Below, piece after piece: positions 16,704 through 24,867 of a stretch of 47,202 nucleotides of DNA (its first letter is position 1; every line of letters starts with the position of its first letter). The stretch spans positions 4,696 to 51,897 of the forward strand of contig NZ_AOID01000060.1 of assembly GCF_000337195.1 (NCBI RefSeq), given 5' to 3'. The translations under genes were made by a program, and so were the position numbers. The DNA comes from Natrinema versiforme JCM 10478. Lineage in GTDB: Archaea > Halobacteriota > Halobacteria > Halobacteriales > Natrialbaceae. The notes beneath the pieces are model-generated. The model was not told the origin of the DNA. It saw only the letters and a program-made list of their open reading frames with translations, and did no database searches.

Positions 16704-17864
16704 ATGAAGATAAATATATTGATTCCGGTTCTCGGTCCAAGCGGTGGAATTCGAGTTATCTATGAAATCGCCAATAGGTTACAACGAAACCATGATGTAG
16801 TATTATATTACCCAGTAATTCCACCAGAAGCACACGTACGACGATCCAATCATCTTTTCAAACTAGCCAGTGCCAGCATTAATGCTCTCAACAGAACTCG
16901 CAATTCCGTAGAATGGATGGACTTGAACGTTCCTGTGAAGAAAGTTGTCTGTTTCCAGAACTCCTGTCAGGCCCTTCTGGAGAGGCAGGTACGAGACGGT
17001 GATATTCTAATCGCAACTTCATGGCCAACGGCCTACACCGCCAGTGAACTACCGCCGTCAAAAGGAGAAGAATACTATTTCATGCAGCACTACGAGATCT
17101 GGCCCGTTTGGAACGACCTCGATTGTTGGAAAGAGGTAGAGAGTCTCAATGGCTCACCTTCCATTGCAATGGCAGATGTCACTCCTGATGACCCCCACCT
17201 AGCGCAATACAAGGATTTAGTTGACGAATCTTACTCTCTCCCCGTTCGGATCATCCGTACCTCCGAGTGGGAGGAAAAGATACTGGATCAGCTTGGCGAG
17301 AATTCTGTCGGTTCCGTTTCGTACGGGGTGGATCACGAACTGTTTTACCCGTCAACCACAACGGAGCAACAAACTGTACTGGCTCTCTATCGAAATTCCC
17401 CGGAAAAAGGTGACCGACAAGCGATCGCTGCCTTCGAGAAACTCCATAGAAGAAACGAGGATATAGAGTTCTTGATGTTCGGTCGCAGTAAGTCCTCTCA
17501 GGTACCTCGTTTTGTGGAGTTCGAAGAGGATCCCAGCCAAGAGATGATCCGTGACCTATATTCTAGGTCGGATATATTCGTCTACCCGAGTTGGGTCGAA
17601 GGATACGGGATGCCACCGATGGAGGCAATGGCATGCCGTAACGCCCTCGTTTCGACAGACGTCGGTGCAGTTCGTGACTACACGCCACAGGAGGGGGTCG
17701 AATTTGTACCGGTTCGAGATGTAAACGCAATCGTTTCGAAAGTCGAACGGTTACTCCAGTCACCCGATCGCCTTGAATCCATGAAAGAGAGAAATAGGGA
17801 ATACATTCAGCAATTCCGCTGGGAGAAGACTGCTGAAGAGTTCGAATCAATCATCACTAGTTGA
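16704..17864 (+). CDS. Glycosyltransferase, GT4 (GT-B) type
   Basis: The 386-residue GT-B protein begins with the glycine-rich acceptor loop (NILIPVLGPSGGIRVIYEIA). Its C-terminal half has the E-x7-E pattern WVEGYGMPPMEAMACRNALVS and then VGAVRDYTP, typical of GT4 retaining transferases. ALYRNSPEKGDRQAIAAFEKL replaces the more common GR-P-KG loop. It would transfer a sugar from an NDP-sugar to a lipid-linked glycan at the inner membrane face. The donor is unknown, though UDP-xylose or UDP-glucuronate are attractive given the genes just upstream. An SD-like ggtgacc precedes the ATG. The composition is more AT-rich than the galU block. Confidence 0.87.
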   Translation: MKINILIPVLGPSGGIRVIYEIANRLQRNHDVVLYYPVIPPEAHVRRSNHLFKLASASINALNRTRNSVEWMDLNVPVKKVVCFQNSCQALLERQVRDGDILIATSWPTAYTASELPPSKGEEYYFMQHYEIWPVWNDLDCWKEVESLNGSPSIAMADVTPDDPHLAQYKDLVDESYSLPVRIIRTSEWEEKILDQLGENSVGSVSYGVDHELFYPSTTTEQQTVLALYRNSPEKGDRQAIAAFEKLHRRNEDIEFLMFGRSKSSQVPRFVEFEEDPSQEMIRDLYSRSDIFVYPSWVEGYGMPPMEAMACRNALVSTDVGAVRDYTPQEGVEFVPVRDVNAIVSKVERLLQSPDRLESMKERNREYIQQFRWEKTAEEFESIITS

Positions 17865-17870
17865 CTACTC

Positions 17871-18240
17871 TTTAGAGGTCTGAAACTACCTTATCTAATA
17901 GAGGCGCTAGTGCATCGTAACTGTACTGCTTGATACACCGTCTCCGAGCAGTATTGCCTAACTGAATTCATAACGATTCGTCGGAGAACAATCTGAGAAT
18001 CGCTTCACGGAGTTGTTCCGGTACTCGGAATTGACGATCACTCACATTCATTAAAGGTATTCAGTAGATCAGAGACGTCAGTAGCTACTACCGGTTTCGC
18101 TATCGGCATCGCAGGTAACTGTCCTCTGGCCGCCATGATATCACGCTGAGGGACTACAATCATATCTGCCGCTGCGATCTACTTTGGAATCTCATTGAAC
18201 ATGTTGACGTAGCCAGAAGCGGTATCTTCTCAATGGTCGT
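17871..18240 (-). pseudogene. Decayed C-terminal part of a GT4 glycosyltransferase
   Basis: Read on the minus strand, this stretch has a recognisable GT4 tail broken by stops and frame changes: SGYVNMFNEIPK, stop, IAAADMIVVPQRDI, PMPIAKPVVATDVSDL, stops, then EQLREAILRLFSDESL, stop, LGNTARRRCIKQYSYDALAP. Fragments follow the order of the family from the donor-binding region to the terminal helix. At least three stops and one frame change make expression as one protein impossible. Its terminal segment resembles that at 18654-18785, so two related transferases decayed here. Confidence 0.72.
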
Positions 18241-18242
18241 TC

Positions 18243-18581
18243 GGACCTAAAGGAATGATGTTTGAAGGACTCGGACATGCTTGACTCACCCTCCTAAATA
18301 CGGTGTTTCTCGTTTGTGTTAATGGTATTTTGAATGTGGTGCTTGTACCCATTCTTGGGATTCTTGGAGCAAGCATCGCCACGGGAAGTGCTCTCACTGT
18401 CGCGGAAATTGCAAGCATTCTCGAACTGTATTTTCTACACGATATCCACCCCTTTAGCCGAAAATTGGCGCGTGTTTGGGCTAGCTACGCTTTTCCCTCT
18501 TTCTCGGTATTTTCGTCGTCTCCCTTCTTGAAGGCGTCTTTCTCGCAAGTTCACTACCGATCCTCATTGAATTGGCGATAA
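18243..18581 (+). pseudogene. Decayed flippase fragment
   Basis: The plus strand reads PKGMMFEGLGHA, an in-frame TGA, then LTLLNTVFLVCVNGILNVVL and VPILGILGASIATGSALTVA, followed by a hydrophobic helix and a degenerate end. The I-L-G-A-S-I-A-T-G motif is the repeat signature of Wzx/PST flippases near their eleventh or twelfth helix. Only about a fifth of such a protein is left. It abuts the dead glycosyltransferase tail on the opposite strand. Confidence 0.7.
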
Positions 18582-18653
18582 AATTGATGAGCGTCTCGGT
18601 TATCCATTACTAACAAATACACTCATGCCAAATTCCAGTGACTGAAATCACAG

Positions 18654-18785
18654 CTATCTGTTTGTGACAACTGTGACAATTTCGTCTACCACTGAGACTA
18701 ATGTACTGTAGTTGTACTGTTTGACGCACCGTTTTCGAACCGTTTGTCCGATATCTCCTCGCAGTATCTGTCGAAAAACAGGTTG
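18654..18785 (-). pseudogene. Second decayed GT4 C-terminal tail
   Basis: The minus strand reads RQILRGDIGQTVRKRC and then VKQYNYSTLVSVVDEIV. These align with the end of the 17871-18240 remnant (NTARRRCIKQYSYDALAPLL). The segment is fused to an rmlA fragment that precedes it on the same strand, so a deletion has joined two unrelated genes. Confidence 0.6.
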
Positions 18786-19070
18786 ATCGTCATTGCTGAC
18801 GAAATCTTGAGCGCAACTCGCGGTACAGGTAAATTCCAACGGATTTCCTTGGATGATTTACGTAATATTGACGCCTAGTCACTGCCGTCGCCGAGCAGTT
18901 CCGATCTCTTCGCAGCCCTTTGTAGTTGAGGATGACATCGACTTCCTTGAGGTCCTTGCTCACGTACTTGAGGGCCGGTTTGTTCGCAGCGGGCACGAAC
19001 TATTTCAAGACCGTGTGGATTATTGGCTGGCGGCGAGTGCTAGTTCCGCTGGAGAGTAAGACTCTCTCGT
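18786..19070 (-). pseudogene. Decayed N-terminal part of an rmlA-type nucleotidyltransferase
   Basis: On the minus strand, starting at an ACG where the intact gene (9348) has ATG, the text follows rmlA: LLSSGTSTRRQPIIHT-like residues, a stop, FVPAANKPALKYVSKDLKE, VILNYKGLRRDR and, in another frame, CTASCAQDFVSNDD. Each block matches successive blocks of the intact RmlA (LVPVANKPVLEYAIEDLKD, VILGHKGREE, HAAGCARDFVGDDD). There are a lost start codon, stops and frame changes. It is clearly dead. Confidence 0.78.
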
Positions 19071-19252
19071 AATATTCTTGCTACTGTGCTGACTGAGGCT
19101 CACAAGATCAGACTCAGGATGAGATTCGTTGTTTAAGTAGTAGATCAAGAATTTATAGATCCAAGAATAGTATTTGGGTCCTTAAACAAGAGATGCATGC
19201 TAACTTCTAGCAGAAGAAGCTTTATCAGTTTTCTCCTACCAGTACGAGACTA

Positions 19253-20155
19253 ATGACCTCATCTAATGAGACTGTTGTTGCAGTCATCCTTAATTGGAAT
19301 AATTATGATGACACCTCCTCGTGTATTGAATGTTTATTATCAATAGGTTATGCTGAACTTGACATTCTGGTTGTAGATAATGGGTCGACAGATAAATCTG
19401 ATCAGAAAATTGAATCGGAATATCCGATGGTGACTGTTTCACGGACAAATAAAAACCTTGGCTTTGCAGGAGGTATGAACGCTGGAATTCAAATCGCATT
19501 ACAACAAGACCCTGCATACATTTGGTTGCTCAATAATGATGTAGTCATCAAAGATAGCAAAATACTAGATAAGTTGACTAGCAAGCTAGATAATAATATC
19601 ACGATTGGTGCAGTCTCTCCATTAATAAAGTCGTATCCAAAAACAAATGATATCTGGTTCTGGAAAGGATATATTGATTGGAACAGTGGAAAAGCCCATC
19701 ATCAAAACCCTCCTATTATAAATCAAAAAGAAATATCTAATGAGTACCTCCCTATCTGCTGTGCCCTATTCCCATCTGAAATTTTTGAAGAGGTAGGATT
19801 GTTACCTGAGATATATTTTCTCTATTATGAAGATGTAGACTATTGTACGAGAATCCGTAACAATGAATATAAACTCATTACAGATACCGATTCAGTAGTT
19901 TATCATAAACGAGGAGGAAGTACGGGAGATAGGCACAGCCGAACTTCTACCTACTATAACACACGAAACCAATTGCTTTTTATTCAGGAATTTAAAGACC
20001 GTATCAGCCCATTGTACCCACTTTGGTATATGAAAGATCTTGTTTGGGAGTCAACCTTAAGACTATACAATAAACGTTATAAATCACTTCACTCTCTCTA
20101 TCAAGGTGCAGTAGATGGACTTCGACAAGTGAAAGGTAAAGGGCCTTATCCATAG
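19253..20155 (+). CDS. Glycosyltransferase family 2 (rhamnosyltransferase-like)
   Basis: The 300-residue GT-A protein opens VVAVILNWNNYDDTSSCI and then ILVVDNGSTDKSD, the donor-nucleotide strand. NLGFAGGMNAGIQ and WLLNNDVVI supply the N-N-D variant of the DxD metal motif, and YFLYYEDVDYCTRIR carries the catalytic-base region (E-D). This pattern is that of rhamnosyl/galactofuranosyl-type GT2 enzymes, so dTDP-rhamnose made by the rml genes is a plausible donor. There is no membrane segment. The gene is strongly AT-rich. Dead glycan genes lie on its left and a dead ISH3-type transposase on its right. Confidence 0.88.
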   Translation: MTSSNETVVAVILNWNNYDDTSSCIECLLSIGYAELDILVVDNGSTDKSDQKIESEYPMVTVSRTNKNLGFAGGMNAGIQIALQQDPAYIWLLNNDVVIKDSKILDKLTSKLDNNITIGAVSPLIKSYPKTNDIWFWKGYIDWNSGKAHHQNPPIINQKEISNEYLPICCALFPSEIFEEVGLLPEIYFLYYEDVDYCTRIRNNEYKLITDTDSVVYHKRGGSTGDRHSRTSTYYNTRNQLLFIQEFKDRISPLYPLWYMKDLVWESTLRLYNKRYKSLHSLYQGAVDGLRQVKGKGPYP

Positions 20156-20187
20156 AATTAGCACTTCAGAATGATAGTTAGTGGGAA

Positions 20188-20230
20188 CGTCTGCTTGCTG
20201 AGGATATGCACTTCAAGAAGCAAGCAGACG
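20188..20230. repeat. Long hairpin around the transposase start codon
   Basis: An 11-bp perfect inverted repeat (cgtctgcttgc / gcaagcagacg) has a 21-base loop that contains a gagg and the ATG at 20206 of the decayed transposase. In RNA the start region would sit in the loop of a strong stem. Insertion sequences often use such structures to block translation from read-through transcripts. Confidence 0.55.
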
Positions 20231-20513
20231 ATCCAATCCACGAAGACCAGTTCCATCACTTCCTCGTCACACGTTGACGAGGAAGTCACTCTCAACCTCG
20301 CTTCAAACGCCGAACGACATCTGAAGACGTTCACAAGGTCCTTGTCGTCGCTTGCGCCGACGGGAGCTCAATCTTGACACTCTGCGAGAAGAGCGAAGAT
20401 TCCCCTACCAGAACACAGTTTTGTATCCCCTCCGAGAGAAGTTTGACCTGGAATCGGTTGAACGAATCGGCAACACATTGCTTCAGAAAGACGTTCTTGA
20501 CATTCTCTCCGAA

Positions 20514-20543
20514 CAGGTGGAGGTCGTGGCTGACCTCCACCTG
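20514..20543. repeat. 12-bp hairpin inside the dead transposase
   Basis: The arms caggtggaggtc / gacctccacctg are perfect complements around a 6-base loop. It lies in the part encoding VEVVADLHL. Confidence 0.5.
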
Positions 20544-20910
20544 CACCCCTACTATGGTGACGAAGACGAGACAGACGGTCTCTATCACTCGGAAGCGAAA
20601 CATGGAACTATGCCTTCCACGCCTATGCCACACTCTACACGCGTGTAACGAACAAACGATTCATGCTGGCAGTGCCCCATCTTGAAGATGGAGACACTGC
20701 CAGCAACGTCCTTGCAGCGTTTCTTGGTGTTCTCGATGGCCTCAACTTCGGTGTTAAGCCGTCTATCTTGACCGTGAACTCTACGACAGTAAGTGTTCCA
20801 TATTGCTTCAGTTCACACGTACGTGATACTGATCGTTCGGTGGGAACAAACGATTAAGCAGAAACTCTCGGAAGGATGGAGCCGCGCAATCCAGCACGAT
20901 ATGATAGTGT

Positions 20911-20941
20911 AACTCGACGGTCCAGTTGTGACCGTCGAGTT
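20911..20941. repeat. Second 12-bp hairpin inside the dead transposase
   Basis: The arms aactcgacggtc / gaccgtcgagtt are perfect complements around a 7-base loop. It lies in the part that encoded the L-D-G-x-x-W-T-V-E-F motif of the transposase. Confidence 0.5.
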
Positions 20942-21487
20942 TCCCGTCTACATCCACTGTACCAACCAGAACGGACGATACGACGAATACGGAGTGGCGC
21001 GTCACGGCTATGCCGTTGACGAGCCGTTCATCGAGATATCATGAGACGATTGATACACTACGCGAAACGCTTCGGTATCAAGGCCAGCTACCGGCTCTCT
21101 GAGCAGAGTATTGCGACGATATCGATGCAAGGTCCGGTCGTACGGCTGTCGTACGTCGTAGTGAGTTTGCTCTTGCAGAACGTCTGGCGGTATCTATACT
21201 GGGAATACGTAGCGACATCCTGCCATGGCAGGTGTCGCCTCTTGTCCTAGTCATTCAAGGAGTTCATCAACATGATCTGACGGGCAGTGTGGATGGCCCT
21301 CGCGGTGCCTCAGGTCGTCCCCACAAATCGGCTACCGAACGATCGGTTTTCACCGCTAAGCGCCGGCCGGGAAGCCTCACCGTGAGTGGCAACGCTGTCA
21401 CGTCGGCGGCTGACTGCCCCCGAGCACCCACCAATTTGTGAGCTCGTATCCATAGAATGAAAACTAATACCGTTGATATGAATGTCA

Positions 21488-22609
21488 TCAAATAGAATAC
21501 TGATATACCTCTTCTAATTTCCTGGCTGTCTCATCCCAATTTTGATCTAAAGCGCGTTCATAATTCGCACTACTAACTGACTTAAGTTCGGTACTATTAT
21601 AGACTTCTTCCAACTGTACCTTAAGGCTATCTTTTACATCTGGATCATACAAGAACTTGTTTTCTTTTGGGAAGACTGCTGGTATACAGCCAATTTTGGG
21701 TGCTATGACTGGGACACCAAATGAGAGGCCTAGATGTGCAGATCCTGAATTGAGAATATCCCGATATGGGAGAACTAAAACGTCTGCCGCATTCATATAA
21801 TTCTGTACATCTTCATCATCTATATACTTCGGTACAATCTGAAGATCATCTACTTGTTCGTCGAACTTACTGAGTTCCCGCTCAATTTTCTCATTCCAGG
21901 GTTGACCAACAACCCACAATTCGATATCATTGTATGGCAATTCGCTGAATTGCGATATTAGTTCAGGCACGCCCTTATATTCTCGTATCAGTCCGAAATA
22001 AAGATAGACGAACGAATCACTCGTAATTCCTAAATCTTCTCTGGACTCTTCTCTTCCAACGTTATTCTGATATGCCCCCATATAGTTACCGTCTGGAACT
22101 ACGTGCATTTTACTTGGTTTAGCATTCCTATACATCTTAGATAACGTACCCGACGCAGACTTACATTTTACTGTTACTCCATCAGAAACTAAAAACAAAG
22201 CTTCATTGATCAGTTTTTCTGTTTTCGAATATTTCTTTTCATGATGTTGCTTATTATGAACTGTCCAAACAATTGAGATAGAGAAAAAAGAGACAAGAAG
22301 CAAATCGAATAAGAAGAAAGCAGCTCGTGAAAAGGTGATTAGATCATCAAGGAACTTATAGCTAGTAAAGTTATCAGTCATATAGTAGCCAAATACCCAG
22401 TCTAATTGCATTACATCTGCGCTTGAATTTGAAAAAGCAGTGCGAGTTAATGGTAATATAATTGGCCAATCTATACCTTTAACTGATATCCCATTTCTTT
22501 TCTTCAAGGAAGATTTCAGCAGCTCCATATATGGATTTTTGGGATTATCTCCCATCAAAAGAACTGATATTCTATCATCTTTTGACATTGTTTCCTCTAT
22601 TTCAACCAT
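21488..22609 (-). CDS. Glycosyltransferase, GT4 type, membrane-associated
   Basis: The 373-residue protein has a GT-B C-terminal half: FVYLYFGLIREYKGVPELI (donor-side loop with KG), ELWVVGQPWN, YMNAADVLVLPYRDILNSGS and LGLSFGVPVIAPKIGCIPAVF. The usual E-x7-E is replaced by an N-S-G-S-A pattern, as in a known GT4 subgroup. Residues about 90-115 (SRAAFFLFDLLLVSFFSISI) form a hydrophobic helix inside the N-terminal domain, just before WTVHNKQHHE, and probably anchor it to the membrane. The start may be the first Met or Met8. The gene is very AT-rich. It follows the large membrane protein on the same strand with 56 bases between, so the two are probably one operon. Confidence 0.85.
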   Translation of the reverse strand: MVEIEETMSKDDRISVLLMGDNPKNPYMELLKSSLKKRNGISVKGIDWPIILPLTRTAFSNSSADVMQLDWVFGYYMTDNFTSYKFLDDLITFSRAAFFLFDLLLVSFFSISIVWTVHNKQHHEKKYSKTEKLINEALFLVSDGVTVKCKSASGTLSKMYRNAKPSKMHVVPDGNYMGAYQNNVGREESREDLGITSDSFVYLYFGLIREYKGVPELISQFSELPYNDIELWVVGQPWNEKIERELSKFDEQVDDLQIVPKYIDDEDVQNYMNAADVLVLPYRDILNSGSAHLGLSFGVPVIAPKIGCIPAVFPKENKFLYDPDVKDSLKVQLEEVYNSTELKSVSSANYERALDQNWDETARKLEEVYQYSI

Positions 22610-22665
22610 CTCTAAACAATATACGCTTTTCCACTCATATGTAGTTTATGATGACTGCAGACCTC

Positions 22666-24540
22666 TCAGTTAGTCTCTGTTATGCCGATCTCCTTCGAAT
22701 CGTATATTTTATTCGACCTATCTATATCTTCCTGAAGCCACTCTTCTGACATTCTTATCTGGCTTAGATACGGGCCCTCACTGTTATGACGCAGCTGGTA
22801 CCTAGGCCAGTTTTCATTATATACAATTTTATTAGTCGAGTCAAGAGATGAGTTTTGAACAGAGAGCTCACTATTTGCTGTGGTACCAAACAACTCAAGC
22901 ATTTCTTGCGTTACACTGAAAGAGGATAGAGGTTTTTTACCATACTGGTTATTGAATTTTGCGACAGACTCTAACTGCCTATATTCCTCTTCAGAGATTG
23001 ACGCTTGATTAGGGTATTCGGTTCCACTATAATTTTGAACATCGTCAGCAGCTACCATTGATCCTGTAGCACTGAACACAAATATTAGTATTATGATCGG
23101 GATACCTTTCCTGATTTCATAATTCCCAATAATTTCATATGTTCCATATCCAGCCACAATGAATACAAAAATGCTAAGTGGGAATGCTAACCTGATAAGT
23201 GCTGTAACCGAAAGGGGAGTATCTAATACTAACACCGACCCAAGAAATCCTAGACAGGCTAGTGGAAACATATTCTGTCGAATACTTATATTCTGCAGCA
23301 CCTTTACGAAACCTAAAGACAAAATAGAAATTAATAGTGATTGGTAAACTCCATTAATTCCAAAAAGCCATCCAAGAGAATCGACAATTCTTTCGCCACC
23401 TTCATTGATCCCTAGATAATAAATATTCTCCCCACCAGATCCAGTATTCACTCCCATTGATGTGAACGTTCTAAGAACACTCGTGGATATTACTACAAAT
23501 GTATTTAGGAATTCCGTTGCATCGTAGCCCCAGTAATAGAGAGCAAGTAAGTAAGACGATAAAATCAAGGTCCAATTCAAGCTTGATATATATGGTTTTG
23601 AATCAGTATATATTTTAGCGTATATGTCAAATATGTATAAAATAAACAGTACCGGCAAGATGAGAAGTAGTGTGAAATGATGTGTAACTATTAAAAAGAA
23701 TACAAGAGGAATTCCTGCGATTACGAATGCAGACTGAGAACGTTTAGAAGAGCTAGTGGCAATGAAGATCAAAAAGAATACCAAGACTAGTGCAAGTGAT
23801 TGAGGGAAGAAGTAGTTTGAAAAGAAAAGATACCCCTCTGATACTGATAAAAATATCACTGAAAGATATGCTATACGGACAGAACTCGTATAGACTTTGA
23901 TGTACGTATAGAGTGCTCCAAGCAAGGCGGCAAAAGATAGAGTTCCTATCATAAGAATGGATCCATGTGGTTGGATGTCAGCAACTATCGATAAACTCCC
24001 TGACAAAACATGTAACCCTGGAAAACTAGAGTAAGAAGATGTGATTGCAGAGGGATCGCCTTCTGACAATAGATCATTTATATATTTGGTATGTTTAATC
24101 AGATCTAGATTTCCTATATAAAAATAAGTTGTTTCTATTTTCGAATATGAGTTTATGAAAAACAAAATCACTAGCTGAAATATCATCCCCTTGGTGACAT
24201 CATTTCTAGTGATGAATTGGTATATAAGAGAGGCATATCCAATAGGTATCAAAAACAAATATACTACCAATATAGGACCAAAAATTAGTAGGATTATAGA
24301 CACACATGCAATTATAATAGTTAATTTTTGATATTGAACCTGATTCACAGCACTTATAGTGGAATCATTAGCGTAGGCTGACCCCACATACCATAATATT
24401 CCTAGTGATGTAGAAAATCCAATGGTTGTATACATTGATTTCACGGCTAGAGGAGGACTTAAAATAAATGATATAGCGAAGGCAGCAATTGCTGATCCAA
24501 CTATTAAAAGACCAAAGATGACTTTGGTTTTATCTATCAT
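22666..24540 (-). CDS. Large polytopic membrane protein of the glycan locus
   Basis: The 624-residue protein has roughly 13-15 hydrophobic segments through residue 500, then a soluble C-terminal domain of about 120 residues (from DDVQNYSGTEYPNQ) that likely faces outward. A motif after the fourth segment, YFYIGNLDLIKHTKYINDLLSEGD, and then SSYSSFPGLHVLSG, resembles the first extracytoplasmic loop of GT-C-type glycosyltransferases and polymerases in archaeal glycan loci, where acidic residues bind the lipid-phosphate donor. This suggests a membrane glycosyltransferase or polymerase using lipid-linked sugars. I cannot name the family with certainty. It is very AT-rich and sits upstream of, and in line with, the GT4 at 21488. 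Confidence 0.8.
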   Translation of the reverse strand: MIDKTKVIFGLLIVGSAIAAFAISFILSPPLAVKSMYTTIGFSTSLGILWYVGSAYANDSTISAVNQVQYQKLTIIIACVSIILLIFGPILVVYLFLIPIGYASLIYQFITRNDVTKGMIFQLVILFFINSYSKIETTYFYIGNLDLIKHTKYINDLLSEGDPSAITSSYSSFPGLHVLSGSLSIVADIQPHGSILMIGTLSFAALLGALYTYIKVYTSSVRIAYLSVIFLSVSEGYLFFSNYFFPQSLALVLVFFLIFIATSSSKRSQSAFVIAGIPLVFFLIVTHHFTLLLILPVLFILYIFDIYAKIYTDSKPYISSLNWTLILSSYLLALYYWGYDATEFLNTFVVISTSVLRTFTSMGVNTGSGGENIYYLGINEGGERIVDSLGWLFGINGVYQSLLISILSLGFVKVLQNISIRQNMFPLACLGFLGSVLVLDTPLSVTALIRLAFPLSIFVFIVAGYGTYEIIGNYEIRKGIPIIILIFVFSATGSMVAADDVQNYSGTEYPNQASISEEEYRQLESVAKFNNQYGKKPLSSFSVTQEMLELFGTTANSELSVQNSSLDSTNKIVYNENWPRYQLRHNSEGPYLSQIRMSEEWLQEDIDRSNKIYDSKEIGITETN

Positions 24541-24867
24541 ATTGAAATATCTTGGAATTGATGCGTATTTTCACGTAACAATAATTCCTGTAAGGCCGAT
24601 CTATTTCTGGTGGATACTTAAACTCTTGGGTTCTCTTTCTGGTGCTGTTTCGTTAAGCGTGGAAGTCGGAGTGGTATTATCTTGTGGTGTCCATGCCAAA
24701 ATTGACCGCTTCAGTGGGTGTATCGACTGGATCGCGACCGCTACAACCGTCGGAGACCGCATCAATCGCTCGATGGAAACACACCAGCTGGGGAGATTCA
24801 GAACTAGACAGTGCCACATTGAATAATAGGTTTTAATTTGTCTGCACTGTTTTGGCAACACAATCCC
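24541..24867. other. Divergent intergenic region, no clear gene
   Basis: The 327 bases separate the membrane protein from the divergent GT4. The left third is AT-rich and could hold both promoters. The rest (24650-24830) is GC-richer than its surroundings and may be foreign debris, but I cannot match its frames to any family. Confidence 0.4.

Larger units (their letters stand above)
20206..21360 (+). pseudogene. Decayed ISH3-family transposase
   Basis: Fragments in all three plus frames follow the order of an ISH3/ISH51-type transposase: KKQADDPIHEDQFHHFLVTR, stop, DEEVTLNLASNAE, CADGSSILTLCEKSEDSP-like text, TVLYPLREKFDLESVERIGN, QVEVVADLHLHPYYGDEDET, LYHSEAKHG, LEDGDTASNVLAAFLGVLDG, GYAVDEPFIE-like text, KRFGIKASYRLSEQSIAT, VVVSLLLQNVWRYLYWEYVA, and a tail near NRLPNDRF at about 21350. 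There are many stops and frame changes, so no transposase can be made. I cannot fix the terminal inverted repeats. It separates the GT2 gene from the GT4 gene on the opposite strand. Confidence 0.8.

Noticed and set aside
24601-24861. Minus-strand 86-codon frame between the membrane protein and the GT4
   Set aside because: No motif, no ribosome site, and it overlaps the promoter region of the 24868 gene; no relative recognised.
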